DNA of 64,000 nucleotides from JAMXLO01 sp963818775 (GTDB lineage: Bacteria; Pseudomonadota; Alphaproteobacteria; Acetobacterales; Acetobacteraceae): the NCBI GenBank assembly GCA_963818775.1, contig CAWFUF010000027.1, positions 55,344-119,343 on the forward strand. Direction: 5' to 3'. Shown here piece by piece: positions 26,834-36,472 of the stretch. A model generated the notes under the pieces. It was not told the DNA's origin, did no database searches, and was given only the letters and a program-made list of their open reading frames with translations. Both the position numbers and the translations under genes were made by a program. The first letter of the stretch is position 1, and the number at the start of each line of letters is the position of its first letter.

Positions 26834-27739
26834 CTACAGCTCCACAGTCCCCCGCAGCACCGGCACGCAGCTCCCCTCCACCGTTGCCAGCACCGGCCCC
26901 TCCGCCGTCTTGCGCGCCGAGGCAATGATTGTGCTCGGTCGCCCCATCTCAGCGCCCTGCAGAATCTCGTAGGCCAGGTCTGCATTCTCGCCCGGCGCCA
27001 GCGACGTCAGCAGCGCGCCGAGTGCCGCGTTGGCGCTGCCGGTCGCCGGATCCTCCAGAATGCCCCCCAACGGCGCGAACATACGCGCAGTCAGCCGCGT
27101 CGCATCGCCATCCCGCCGCGCATAGAGCAGCAGCGAAAACCGCGTCGCGACCTCGGGAAACCTTTCGGCCGCCGCGCGGAACGCACCGATATCCGGACTG
27201 GCGCGCGACAGCGCCGCCACGCTCGCAACTTCGGCAATGACGAATGGCGTCCCCACCGAGGCGACCAGCGGCGTATGTGCGTTTGTAGCGATATCCGATT
27301 CCGCCAGACCCGCGCAAGCTGCGACGACTTCCTGAGGAATCTCGATGTCGATGGATAGCGCACGCGGCGCCGAAATGCGCGCCCCCACAATCGTGCGACC
27401 CGAACGCAGCACATGCACACGCACCAGCCCGGCGAGTTCCTCGAACACATAGTGCTCGGGCGGTTTGTCGTCGCGCCGCGCCAGCACGTAGCCCGTGCCC
27501 ACATTCGGATGGCCGGCGAACGGCAGCTCGGCTCGCGGCGTGAAGATGCGTACCTTCGCATGGTGCTGGGGATTGTCAGGCGGCAGAACGAACGTCGTCT
27601 CCGACAGATTGAACTCCAATGCCAGCGCCTGCATCTGCTCGTCGGTCAACCCGCGCGCATCCGGAAACACCGCGAGCGGGTTGCCGCCAAAGCGTCGGTC
27701 GGTGAACACATCGACGGTGACGAATTCATAGGTCGGCAT
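26834..27739 (-). CDS. PhzF-family isomerase/epimerase
   Basis: 301 aa. The two-domain diaminopimelate-epimerase-like fold is shown by TYEFVTVDVFTDRRFGGNPLAVF at the N-terminus, the catalytic Glu47 in FNLSETTFV, the glycine motif PFAGHPNVGTGYVLA (about 75-89) and DPATGSANAALGALL (about 222-236). PhzF itself makes the phenazine ring; this paralogue's substrate is unknown. I start at Met 27739 after GAGG; a possible start at 27763 overlaps the next gene. It is the last gene of a minus-strand run. Confidence 0.9.
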   Translation of the reverse strand: MPTYEFVTVDVFTDRRFGGNPLAVFPDARGLTDEQMQALALEFNLSETTFVLPPDNPQHHAKVRIFTPRAELPFAGHPNVGTGYVLARRDDKPPEHYVFEELAGLVRVHVLRSGRTIVGARISAPRALSIDIEIPQEVVAACAGLAESDIATNAHTPLVASVGTPFVIAEVASVAALSRASPDIGAFRAAAERFPEVATRFSLLLYARRDGDATRLTARMFAPLGGILEDPATGSANAALGALLTSLAPGENADLAYEILQGAEMGRPSTIIASARKTAEGPVLATVEGSCVPVLRGTVEL

Positions 27740-27759
27740 GGCGAACCTCGCTGCTGCGT

Positions 27760-28125
27760 TCACTCATCGTCATCATCGACATCGATGCGCCGCGGATCGA
27801 GCGAGCGCCAGTCGCGATCCTCGGAACCGCCAGGATTATCGACGAAGTCGCCAAGCTCGGTCGCGCTGCGCCAACCGGCCTCGCCGGCATCGATCACCTC
27901 GGCATCCTCGCCAAACGCGAACCAGGCCTCCAGCACCTCCTTCGCGTTCATGCCGGACAGGCGGCACCGTTCCAGCGAATCACGCACGTAACGGCGCGCG
28001 AAGGCATTGGCCTGCATCAAGGTCTCGAACCCGCCGATTTCTTCAACGATGTTGTCCTGCGCACCACCCGACAGATCCAGGATGCGCACGCGCCAGCCAC
28101 CATCAGGGGCGAACATGTCGCTCAT
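27760..28125 (-). CDS. Small acidic hypothetical protein
   Basis: 121 aa, ending in an Asp/Glu-rich tail (VDDDDE). The middle contains a helical stretch (QANAFARRYVRDSLERC). It overlaps the nicotinate phosphoribosyltransferase gene by 4 bp (ATGA), so it is translationally coupled to it. Related short proteins accompany this gene in other Acetobacteraceae to my knowledge, but I cannot name a function. The tail and the lack of signal or TM segments suggest a cytoplasmic protein. Confidence 0.75.
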   Translation of the reverse strand: MSDMFAPDGGWRVRILDLSGGAQDNIVEEIGGFETLMQANAFARRYVRDSLERCRLSGMNAKEVLEAWFAFGEDAEVIDAGEAGWRSATELGDFVDNPGGSEDRDWRSLDPRRIDVDDDDE

Positions 28126-29333
28126 GCCTTGACCGAGCCACCCGCCCTCTTGCGCGCCCCGTTCTGCCGCAACAGAAACTCCCGTCCGACCTTCACCAGC
28201 GGCACGCCGTCATACTCCACGATATCGGCAGTGGCGTACGTCTCGTGCCAGGCATCGGGAATGAAGCTGCCGGTGCCCACAACATCAATCGGCGCCTTGG
28301 CATCGGCCATGACCCGACACTTGTCGACACCGAAACCAGAAGACGCGACGATGCGCACGCGCGGATGGCCGGCCGCGTCCAGCGCCTCCCGCATCCGCCA
28401 TATCGCCGCCGCCGAGACACCGGTCCCAACCAGATACCGCAGCTCCGTCTCGCTGCGATAACGCCGGATCGCACCTGGTGAATTTCGCTCCATCACCGCG
28501 TAGCTCTCCGCCGGATCGAGCCCCTCCATGAAGCGCCCCCCGTGCGTGTCCAGCCGGAACGACAGCCGCCCCTCATCGGCAAGATCAGGAAACCGCGCGC
28601 ATACCGCCAGCGCATCGGTGATCTCGTGGCCAAAATAGTCCGCCAGCACGGTCATCGGTTCGTCAGGAAAAGCCTCGCGAAACATCTCCGCCGCACGTAG
28701 CGTCGAACCTGCATAGCCGATCAGCGAATGCGGCATCGTCCCGAAGCCGCGCGACGTGCCGAACCAGTGCGCCGTGCCGTCATTGGCGTTGCCGACGAAA
28801 CCCTTCGCACCCTCCTGCTTCGCCGCCTCGCTGCCAACCGAGGCAGCGTACGCCATCATGTCCTGCATCTCGGCGCCAGCGCAGTGCCGTGCCTCCATCG
28901 CCATGAACGCCACGTCCGGAAGCGCGAGGCACATCTGATAGGCGTTGTGCGCCGCGACCGAAGCAGGGCCGATCCTTTGCAAAAAAATCGTCTCGAGATC
29001 CGATAACTGCACGAGGCTGCCGCTGATGTAGGCGAGCGGCTCGCCGGCACCGACCCACTCACCCTCGGGATACATCAGCTCGACATCGAATGTGGTGCCG
29101 CGCGCGACCGCCACCGCCTCCAGCCATTCGACCATCAGCCGCGGCGCCGAAATCACCGGACGACGCATGAACACCGCGTAGGTCACCCGCTTGTCGCCAA
29201 ACCGAGCAACGATGCGGCGCGTCCGATTGAAGTAACTGTCGGTCCGCGCCGCGATATCATCGTCGCATGTAGAATTTACTCCCCCTCCCTTCGCGGGAGG
29301 GGGTCGGGGGGAGGGGGCAGCCTCGCCTGCCAT
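28122..29333 (-). CDS. pncB: Nicotinate phosphoribosyltransferase
   Basis: 403 aa, first step of the NAD salvage (Preiss-Handler) route: nicotinate + PRPP. Recognised by DDIAARTDSYFNRT near the N-terminus, GTSRGFGTMPHSLIG (about 188-202), DTHGGRF (about 252-258), and the phosphate-binding SSGFGVDKCR and GTGSFIP. The first 18 residues (APSPRPPPAKGGG) are the translation of a GC-rich palindromic repeat (29279-29318). The start ATG abuts the aroG stop, so either the repeat has been inserted into the reading frame or translation really starts downstream without an ATG. Short family members begin near residue 23. Confidence 0.9.
   Translation of the reverse strand: MAGEAAPSPRPPPAKGGGVNSTCDDDIAARTDSYFNRTRRIVARFGDKRVTYAVFMRRPVISAPRLMVEWLEAVAVARGTTFDVELMYPEGEWVGAGEPLAYISGSLVQLSDLETIFLQRIGPASVAAHNAYQMCLALPDVAFMAMEARHCAGAEMQDMMAYAASVGSEAAKQEGAKGFVGNANDGTAHWFGTSRGFGTMPHSLIGYAGSTLRAAEMFREAFPDEPMTVLADYFGHEITDALAVCARFPDLADEGRLSFRLDTHGGRFMEGLDPAESYAVMERNSPGAIRRYRSETELRYLVGTGVSAAAIWRMREALDAAGHPRVRIVASSGFGVDKCRVMADAKAPIDVVGTGSFIPDAWHETYATADIVEYDGVPLVKVGREFLLRQNGARKRAGGSVKA
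29279..29318. repeat. GC-rich palindromic repeat, copy D (inside the pncB start)
   Basis: C-run, TTCGCGGG centre, G-run, TCGG, second G-run. It is identical in plan to the other copies but lies in-frame within the first codons of pncB, where it contributes a Pro/Gly-rich tail. Confidence 0.8.
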
Positions 29334-30731
29334 CTACTGCGCTGCCACCTGCAGCTGTTCGCTCGGCGCGCGCCGCTGCTTCAGCTCCTCAGCCACCAGG
29401 AACGCCAACTCCAGCGCCTGCCCCGCGTTCAGCCGCGGATCGCAGAACGTCTCATACCGCTCGGTCAAATCCGCCTCGGTCAACTGATGCGCGCCACCGG
29501 TGCATTCAGTGACATTCTGACCGGTCATCTCGACATGCACACCGCCAGCCCACGTGCCTTCCGCAGCATGGATGTCAAAAAAGCTGCGGACCTCCGACAG
29601 TATCTGATCGAAGTTGCGTGTCTTCAGCTTGGCAACCGTGGATATCGTATTGCCGTGCATCGCATCGCACAGCCACACGACCTTGGCGCCCTCGCGCTCC
29701 ACCGCTCGCAGCAACGGCGGCAGCCTCGCCGCCACCTTGTCGTGGCCCATACGGCTGATCAGCGTGATCCGCCCCGACTCGTTCGCAGGATTGAGCCGCT
29801 CCAGAATGCGCAGCAGATCATCCGGCTCCTGTGTCGGTCCAACCTTCATGCCGAGCGGGTTCTTCACCCCCCGGAGGAACTCGACATGCGCGCCATCGAC
29901 CTGACGTGTGCGATCGCCAATCCAAAGGAAATGCGCGCTGCAGCCATACCAATCGCCGGTCGTGGAATCGATCCGCGTCAACGCCTGCTCATACGGCAGC
30001 AGCAACGCTTCATGGCTCGTGTAGAAATCGGTCTCGCGCATGTCGCGCGTGGTCGTGCTGGTCATCCCGCACGCCGCCATGAACGATAGCGTCTCGTCGA
30101 TGCGATGCGCCAGGTCCTGGTAGCGCTCCGCCAGCGGCGAGCGCGCAGCAAAGTCCAAATTCCAGCGATGCACCTCGTGCAGGTCGGCATAGCCGCCGGA
30201 GGCGAAGGCGCGCAGCAGGTTCAGCGTGCTGGCCGACTGGAAATAACCGAACTCCATGCGCGCCGGATCAGGAATCCGTGCCTCGGCAGTGAACTCCGGC
30301 CCATTGATGATGTCGCCTCGATACGACGGCAGAGTGACGTCGCCCTGCGTCTCGGTATCCGAAGAACGCGGCTTGGCAAATTGGCCCGCCACGCGGCCCA
30401 TCTTCACCACCGGCAGAGACGCACCGAATGTCAGCACAACCGCCATCTGCAGCAGCACGCGGAACGTGTCGCGGATGATATTGGCGGTAAAGTCGGAAAA
30501 ACTTTCCGCGCAGTCGCCACCTTGCAGCACGAACGCCTTGCCTTCCGCCGCGGCCGCAAGATGCGCCGTCAGCCGCCGCGCCTCGCCGGCAAACACCAGC
30601 GGAGGATAGCGCCCGATGCGCGCCTCCATCGCTGCCAGCTTCTCCGGATCAGGATAGGCCGGCACCTGCCGGATCGGGCAGTCGCGCCAGGAATTAGGCG
30701 TCCATGTGCGGGCTGGCATGGTATCGGGCAT
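29334..30731 (-). CDS. aroG: Class II 3-deoxy-7-phosphoheptulonate synthase
   Basis: 465 aa plant-type DAHP synthase, the first enzyme of the shikimate pathway (PEP + erythrose-4-P). The metal-site Cys is in FVLQGGDCAESF (near 67-78); ADLHEVHRWNLDF, TSTTTRDMRETDFYTSHEALLL, and HGNTISTVAKLKTRNFDQIL with its metal His follow; the C-terminus has VHVEMTGQNVTECTGG. Full length for class II. A GGGGAG site precedes the Met. It sits between the peptide-ABC operon (24 bp upstream) and pncB (adjacent), so it may be read through from either. Confidence 0.96.
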   Translation of the reverse strand: MPDTMPARTWTPNSWRDCPIRQVPAYPDPEKLAAMEARIGRYPPLVFAGEARRLTAHLAAAAEGKAFVLQGGDCAESFSDFTANIIRDTFRVLLQMAVVLTFGASLPVVKMGRVAGQFAKPRSSDTETQGDVTLPSYRGDIINGPEFTAEARIPDPARMEFGYFQSASTLNLLRAFASGGYADLHEVHRWNLDFAARSPLAERYQDLAHRIDETLSFMAACGMTSTTTRDMRETDFYTSHEALLLPYEQALTRIDSTTGDWYGCSAHFLWIGDRTRQVDGAHVEFLRGVKNPLGMKVGPTQEPDDLLRILERLNPANESGRITLISRMGHDKVAARLPPLLRAVEREGAKVVWLCDAMHGNTISTVAKLKTRNFDQILSEVRSFFDIHAAEGTWAGGVHVEMTGQNVTECTGGAHQLTEADLTERYETFCDPRLNAGQALELAFLVAEELKQRRAPSEQLQVAAQ

Positions 30732-30754
30732 GGCATATCTCCCCTCAGGCGTAC

Positions 30755-31744
30755 TTATGTCGCTATTTCCGTGGAATGGCTAGGCGCGCCCGCCTCTTCA
30801 TAGTGGTGACAGGCGACGACGCGATCCGGGTCGGTGTGTCGCAGCAATGGCGCCAACTCTCCACAGATCGGCATGGCGACCGGACAACGGTCGACGAACT
30901 TGCAGCCGCCGTGACCCATCTCGGCGCGCTCACCCCCGCGCGGTTCATCCAGCCAAGTGCGCTCGGTGCTCACCTGGGGGATCGAGGCGATCAGCAATTG
31001 CGTATACGGATGTTTCGGTGCCTTCACCACAAGCTCGACATCACCCGCCTCGGCAACCGAGGCGTGATACAGCACGATGATATTGTCAGCCACCTGATAG
31101 GCCGTGGCGAGATCGTGCGTGATGTAGATGATCGAGATGCCACGCTCCTCCCTGAGGAGACGCAGCGACCCCAGGATGGTCGCACGCAGCGACGCATCCA
31201 CCATGGAAACCGGTTCGTCCGCCACGATCAGGTGCGGGTGCAACAACAGCGCGCGCGCCACCATCACACGCTGTCGCTGTCCGCCGCTGAGCTGATGCGG
31301 GTACCGACCGAGAATCTCTTCGGGGCGCAAGCCGACCGCGCGCAACGCATCCTCGATCAGACTGCGCGCTTCGGCCTTCGTCTTCGCAAGACGGAATCGT
31401 GCGACCGGCGTGCTCAGCACATGGTCAACGCGATAGAATGGATTGTAGACGCCGTAGGGGTCCTGGAATATCGCCTGAATATCGCGGCGAAATGCGCGAC
31501 GCTCAGTGCCGGACAGCGCGTGAAGATCGCGTCCCTGATAAAGAACCTGGCCCGCTGTCGGCGCGACCAGACCGAGCAACAGCCTCGCAAGTGTCGTCTT
31601 GCCGCTGCCGCTTTCGCCGACAATGGCTGTGATCGCGGGGCGGTCGCCCTCAATGAGGAGTGAAAAGTCCTCCAATGCTGCCACGTGGCCATACGCCTTC
31701 GTCACGCCGCGCAGTTCGATGAGTGGAACAGTTTGATCGGCCAT
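30755..31744 (-). CDS. ABC transporter ATP-binding protein (OppF/DppF type)
   Basis: 329 aa. Walker A GESGSGKTTLAR, Q-loop before the helical domain, signature LSGGQRQRVMVARALLL, Walker B LIVADEPVS and the H-loop ITHD are present. The C-terminal oligopeptide/dipeptide extension (Cys-containing, about 280-329) marks it as the second ATPase of a peptide/nickel importer. I start at Met 31744 (MADQTVPLIELRGVTKAYG), which leaves 10 bp after the upstream ATPase stop; the longer frame to 31858 would overlap it. Last gene of the five-gene importer set. Confidence 0.92.
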   Translation of the reverse strand: MADQTVPLIELRGVTKAYGHVAALEDFSLLIEGDRPAITAIVGESGSGKTTLARLLLGLVAPTAGQVLYQGRDLHALSGTERRAFRRDIQAIFQDPYGVYNPFYRVDHVLSTPVARFRLAKTKAEARSLIEDALRAVGLRPEEILGRYPHQLSGGQRQRVMVARALLLHPHLIVADEPVSMVDASLRATILGSLRLLREERGISIIYITHDLATAYQVADNIIVLYHASVAEAGDVELVVKAPKHPYTQLLIASIPQVSTERTWLDEPRGGERAEMGHGGCKFVDRCPVAMPICGELAPLLRHTDPDRVVACHHYEEAGAPSHSTEIAT

Positions 31745-31754
31745 CGCGACAACG

Positions 31755-32708
31755 TCAGGCGAAATGACAGGCAACTTGGTGATCGCCAAGCTCGCGCAAC
31801 GCCGGCCGCTCCACACGGCACCGTTCGGCCGCCATCGGACAGCGCGGATGGAAGGCACAACCCGCTGGCAGATCGCGCAGCAAGGGTGCGAGGCCTGGAA
31901 TACCCTGCATCATTCCCTTGCGTTCCAGCGATGGCAGGCTGGCGATCAGCATCTGTGTATACGGGTGCTTCGGCGAAACAATGATCCCACCGATCGGCGC
32001 GATCTCCACCAGGCGACCGGCATACATCACGCCAAGCCGGTCAACGAACTGCGCCATCAGCCCCATGTCGTGGCCGACCAGCACCACCGCCGCGCCAAGT
32101 TCCTGCTGCACACGACCAAGTGTCGCCATCACCTGACGCTGCACGACCACATCCAGCGCGCTCGTCGGCTCGTCAGCAATGATCACCTTCGGACGCATGC
32201 AGATCGCGATGGCGATGCAGGCCCGCTGCTTCATGCCGCCGGAGAGCTCGTGCGGATACATCTCCGCGACCTCGGGCCGCAGCCCTACCTGGCCAAGCAG
32301 ATCGCGCACCCGCGCGATCAGGTCGCGTTGCGTGAGAGCCATGCCGTGATCGCCCAGCGCATCGGCGATCTGTGCACGGATACGCAGCACCGGGTTAAGT
32401 GCATTCATCGAACCTTGCGGTACCAGCGCGATACCGGCCAGGCGCAAACGGCGCATGGCATCATCCGAAAGCGCGGACAGCTTCTGACCGTCCAGCCAGA
32501 CCTCGCCGCCATCGATACGTCCCGGCGGGCGGATCAGCCTGAGGATCGCGAGCGCCATGGTCGATTTGCCCGAACCTGACTCGCCTGCCAGGCCAAACCG
32601 CTCCCGCGGACGGAGACTGAATGAGACGTCGTCCACCGCGCGCACCGCACCACGCGGATGGTCATACGAAACACGCAGTCCTTCGACCCGCAGCAACGAA
32701 GCGCTCAT
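31755..32708 (-). CDS. ABC transporter ATP-binding protein (OppD/DppD type)
   Basis: 317 aa. Walker A AGESGSGKSTMAL, signature LSGGMKQRACIAIAI (typical of the D-subunit), Walker B VIIADEPTSALD, H-loop GHDMGLM. The C-terminal oligopeptide extension includes GCAFHPRCPMA, the Cys motif characteristic of Opp/Dpp ATPases. Start at 32708 overlaps the permease stop by 4 bp, confirming an operon. Together with the second ATPase it powers peptide, nickel or glutathione-type import. Confidence 0.92.
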   Translation of the reverse strand: MSASLLRVEGLRVSYDHPRGAVRAVDDVSFSLRPRERFGLAGESGSGKSTMALAILRLIRPPGRIDGGEVWLDGQKLSALSDDAMRRLRLAGIALVPQGSMNALNPVLRIRAQIADALGDHGMALTQRDLIARVRDLLGQVGLRPEVAEMYPHELSGGMKQRACIAIAICMRPKVIIADEPTSALDVVVQRQVMATLGRVQQELGAAVVLVGHDMGLMAQFVDRLGVMYAGRLVEIAPIGGIIVSPKHPYTQMLIASLPSLERKGMMQGIPGLAPLLRDLPAGCAFHPRCPMAAERCRVERPALRELGDHQVACHFA

Positions 32709-33544
32709 GCCGATTGTCGCAGGCGTGGATTGGCGATTTCGTCCAGACCGACGGTCAGGAAGAACAGGCCGAGAAACACGATCAGGATGATCACGATCGG
32801 CGCAACCCACCACCACCACCAGCCGTTCAGGATGGCGGCGTTGAAGTTGATCCAGTACAGCGTCATGCCCAACGTCGGCGATTCCAATGGCCCGAGCCCC
32901 AGAACCTCCAGGCCGATTGAAGCCAGAATCGCGGCGGACACCGCGCTGACCAACGTGGCGGCAAGATAGGGCAGCAGGTTCGGCATCATCTCGCGCAGTA
33001 TGATCTCCGGCCCGCTCATGCCGTTCAGCCGCGCCACCTCGACATAGCCGCGCTCGCGCAGCGTCAGCACCTGGGCACGGATCGTCCGCGTGGGATTGAG
33101 CCAGGCAAGCGACGCAACAATGATTGCCATCTCATTCACCGTCAGCCCGCCGCGTACCGACACCGCGATGACAATGAGCACCAGCAGCCCAGGCACGGTC
33201 AGGCCGATATCGGCAATGCCGCGTATCACCGTATCCGTCATGCCGCGATAATACCCCGCGACGAAGGCAAGCACGGTGCCGATGCCGACACCCAGAAACC
33301 CAGCGATGAAGCCTATCTTCAGCGTGAGCGGTGTCCCGGCAACCATCGCCGCCAACAGGTCGCGTCCCTGACGGTCAGTGCCAAACGGATGCTCCCACGA
33401 CGGCGGCTGCAGCGCCCGCACTGACAGCGGCCGCGCGAGTTCGGTATCCACGGTAAGATTGCCGATCACAATGAACAGCGCCAGCAATGTCAGCAGCACA
33501 ATGCCGACAGCCAACGATGGGTTCCGCCGAACATAGCGGAACAT
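32705..33544 (-). CDS. ABC transporter permease (DppC type)
   Basis: 279 aa from Met 33544. Six-TM permease of the binding-protein-dependent family, with the DppC N-terminal motif PPSWEHPFGTDRQGRDLLAAMV and the EAA-loop region EVARLNGMSGPEIILREMMPNLLPY that docks the ATPases. A longer frame to 33676 would translate the GC-rich repeat copy E and overlap the upstream permease, so I reject it. A weak GGGAG lies about 10 bases upstream. Confidence 0.92.
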   Translation of the reverse strand: MFRYVRRNPSLAVGIVLLTLLALFIVIGNLTVDTELARPLSVRALQPPSWEHPFGTDRQGRDLLAAMVAGTPLTLKIGFIAGFLGVGIGTVLAFVAGYYRGMTDTVIRGIADIGLTVPGLLVLIVIAVSVRGGLTVNEMAIIVASLAWLNPTRTIRAQVLTLRERGYVEVARLNGMSGPEIILREMMPNLLPYLAATLVSAVSAAILASIGLEVLGLGPLESPTLGMTLYWINFNAAILNGWWWWWVAPIVIILIVFLGLFFLTVGLDEIANPRLRQSA

Positions 33545-33553
33545 CACAGGTGA

Positions 33554-33593
33554 CTCCCCCTCCCCTCGCGGGAGGGGGGCGGGGGGAGGGGGC
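33554..33593. repeat. GC-rich palindromic intergenic repeat, copy E
   Basis: CTCCCCCTCCCC-TCGCGG-GAGGGGGG then CGGGGGGAGGGGGCGG. It sits between the two permease genes of one operon, immediately upstream of the dppC-like start, so it may modulate translation or stability of the downstream mRNA. Confidence 0.8.
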
Positions 33594-33623
33594 GGAACCA
33601 ACTCCCCAGGCCCATTCCCACCA

Positions 33624-34631
33624 TCAATCACCCCTCCGATAAGAAATCCTCGGGTCCAGCCACGGATAAACCACATCGAGGATCAACGTCGCCAACCCCA
33701 GTGCCACGATCACAGTGAACACAATACCCTGGATCAGGAAGAAGTCGTTCTCCTGTATCGCCTGGAACAGCAGCGCCCCGATACCGGGATACCCGAAGAT
33801 AACCTCCACCAGCACCGCGCCCGACAGGATCTGTCCCAACGCCAACGCCAGCGCGGTCGTCTGCGGCAGGATCGCGTTGCGCAGGCAATAACGCATAAAG
33901 ATGGTCGCGCTCTTCAGTCCCTTCGCATCGGCGAAGGTCACGTAATCCTCGCCCATCGTGGTGACCATCATCCCGCGCATCCCCAGAGCCCAGCCGCCCG
34001 TCGCCACCAGCACGATCGACAAAGCCGGCAGCAGCGCATGCGACACCACATCCCACACGAACCCCAACGACAGCGTCGGGCTCGCACCCGCACTGTAGCC
34101 GCCGAAGATCGGCAGCAGCGGAACCTGGAACGCCAGCAGGTACATCAGGATAAGGCCAAGCAGAAAGAACGGAATGGCATGCAGCGCCCATAACGGCGGC
34201 ATCAGCCAGCGCATCCAGCGTGGCGCCCCGGGCCAGGCGAGTAGCGCGCCCAGCAGAGTGCCGATACCGAACGACAGCAGCGTCGTGGTGCCGAGAAGCC
34301 CCACCGTCCACGGCACCGCCTCGCCGACCATCTCGCGCACCGTGCGCGGATAGTTGGCGATCGAATAGTTGAAATCCAGCCGCATCGTCGCGCGCAGATA
34401 CGTCAGATATTGCTGCCACAGCGGCTTGTCGAGACCGAAGCGCTGATCGTACTCCTTCACCATGTCCTCAAGACCGGCATGCACGTAGCCGCCAAGCTGC
34501 GCCAACTCCAGCAGCTTGGTGCGCACCGGGTCCTGCCCCGACAGCTTGGGCAGGAAGAAGTTCAGCGACGCCGCAAGCCAAACGATCAGCAGAAAGACGC
34601 CGAATCGACGCGCGATATAGGCAAGCTGCAT
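33624..34631 (-). CDS. ABC transporter permease (DppB type)
   Basis: 335 aa, six predicted TM helices. It shows the DppB signature RFGLDKPLWQQYLTYL at the periplasmic loop and the EAA loop FADAKGLKSATIFMRYCLRNAILP near the C-terminal third. It pairs with the DppC-like subunit to form the channel of a peptide/nickel-type importer. It starts 5 bp after the binding-protein stop. Confidence 0.93.
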   Translation of the reverse strand: MQLAYIARRFGVFLLIVWLAASLNFFLPKLSGQDPVRTKLLELAQLGGYVHAGLEDMVKEYDQRFGLDKPLWQQYLTYLRATMRLDFNYSIANYPRTVREMVGEAVPWTVGLLGTTTLLSFGIGTLLGALLAWPGAPRWMRWLMPPLWALHAIPFFLLGLILMYLLAFQVPLLPIFGGYSAGASPTLSLGFVWDVVSHALLPALSIVLVATGGWALGMRGMMVTTMGEDYVTFADAKGLKSATIFMRYCLRNAILPQTTALALALGQILSGAVLVEVIFGYPGIGALLFQAIQENDFFLIQGIVFTVIVALGLATLILDVVYPWLDPRISYRRGD

Positions 34632-34635
34632 GACG

Positions 34636-36382
34636 TCAAGCCGGCTTCAGGTTCCACAGCACGATCGGATACGTCAGGTGCCAGGACGCGCCGTTGACAT
34701 AGTCATTGTCCGCTGTCGGCCAGTTCTTCCAGTAGGTGGTGTTCATCGGAATACGGTGGAAGTTTTGCACCAACTGGATGTCCGGCAGCTCCGGCAGCCA
34801 GATCTCCATCGCACGATGGAACAGCTCCAGCATCTTCGGCTTGTCGTTCGGATCGGTGACGTACATCGTGTCAGTGATCTTGTCGAATTCGGCGTTCTTC
34901 CACCGCGCGAAATTCACCAGATGCGCCCCAGGCACCGCGACGCTGCGCCCTTGGTAGAGCCGAAGCGTTGAATATGGCTCAGTAATCGAGCCTCCGTGCC
35001 CGTAAATCGACCCGACGAACTGCCCCTTCTGGAACCGATCGTCGAAGTCGGGCGGCAGGCTCATGCTCGTCTCGACACCGTGGCGCTTCAGCATCTCCGA
35101 CAGCACCGGCCCGATCGCCGCTCCACCGGCACCGAAGCCGATGATGTCCAGCGTGAGCTTCTTACCCTGCGGATCGGTCCAGACGCCACCGTCCTTCTTG
35201 TAGCCCTTACCCGACAGCAGCGCGTCGCCCTTTTTCGGATCAAATGCCAGCGTGTCGTACTTGGCCAACAGGTCCTTCACCGCATCGAAGTACGGCTGCA
35301 ACGGCGGGTAAGGCGGCATCGGCAACGACGACGCCTGCGACGCGCCCAGATACCCCACATCGATCAATTGCTGTCGGTCGACGTAATGCGACACCGCCCA
35401 CCGCACGTCCTTGTCGTCGTACGGCTTAACCTCGTTGTTGACGTAAAGCGAGATCGGCCACCAATCGACGTAGCCATACGGAGGCTTCTGGCCGGTATGC
35501 GTGATGAGCTTCGGATTGCCACGGAACAGCGTCGGGAACGTCGCCGGCTGCATGCCGGTCGCCGCATCCAACTGGTTGGTGATCAACGCCTGCGCCGTCG
35601 CCTGTTCGCCCGCATATGGCAGCCAGATCGTACGCTCGATCGCCGGCAACGGCGCCAGCCCAGCCTTCACCGCCCACCACTCAGGCCGTCGGTCGAACAC
35701 CTTCTGCTGCAGCGAGGCGTCCGTCACCTTCCACGGCCCCGTGCTCACCGGCCAGCCCTTGGCGATGTCGAAGTGTTTGAACGTCGTCCAGTCCTGACCG
35801 GCGAAGATGTGCTTCGGCACAATGTAGACGCCAATGTCGTACTTGTAGGTCACGAAGAAGAAAAAGCGCGGCGCCGGCACCACGAAATCGACCACGACCG
35901 TGTTGGCGTCGGTCGCCTTCGCCTCCTTCATCACCTGCTGTACATCGACGCCCCATTTCACCTTGGGGCCCAGATCGCGCAGGCTGTTCAGCGTGAACGC
36001 CACGTCCTCGGCTGAGAACGGCGTGCCGTCCGACCACGAAATCCCCGAGCGCGTCTTGATTGTGAGCTGCTTGAAGTCAGGTGTGTACTGGTAGCTTTCC
36101 GCCAGCCACATATAGGTCTTGTCGGCAAACGCACTGTAATAGGCCAACGGCTCATAGATAATATTAGGACCGTTCTGATGGTTCGAGCCGATCGAGTAAG
36201 GATTCCACAGTTCGAAATCCACCCAGCGTCCTTCGCGTCCACCCCAGACGAGGGTCATCGTCCGGTTGCGTGGCGGAGCGGCCGGCTGCGCCGTCGCCAG
36301 GCCGATCGGCGTCAACGCGGTAACCGCTGCCGCGGCCGCCGCTTTGAAGACAGGTACGGCGGCCAGTGCTCAGGGTGGACAT
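34636..36382 (-). CDS. ABC transporter substrate-binding protein (SBP_bac_5), Tat-type signal, broken by a frame change
   Basis: Restoring one base at 36352 gives 581 aa. The coding frame to 34636 starts at a TTG (36315); ATG 36382 in another frame gives STLSTGRR, and after the shift the sequence continues TVFKAAAAAAVTALTPIG, a perfect twin-arginine signal (RRTVFKA plus hydrophobic core). The body is a family 5 solute-binding protein: NPYSIGSNHQNGPNIIYEPLAYY, and the typical long two-domain fold. Family 5 binds di/oligopeptides, nickel or glutathione; Tat export implies a pre-folded or cofactor-bound protein. First gene of the five-gene importer operon. Confidence 0.88.
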
Positions 36383-36472
36383 GGTCTGTTTCCTCCAATC
36401 CGTGCATGCACGGTGGCGCGGACTATGCACACGCCTCGACCCGGATCAAGGGAAACTCCGGGAGACGCCCGT

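Noticed and set aside
34996..36015. 339-aa plus-strand ORF opposite the ABC binding protein
   Set aside because: Arg/His/Gln-rich shadow typical of high-GC antisense frames.
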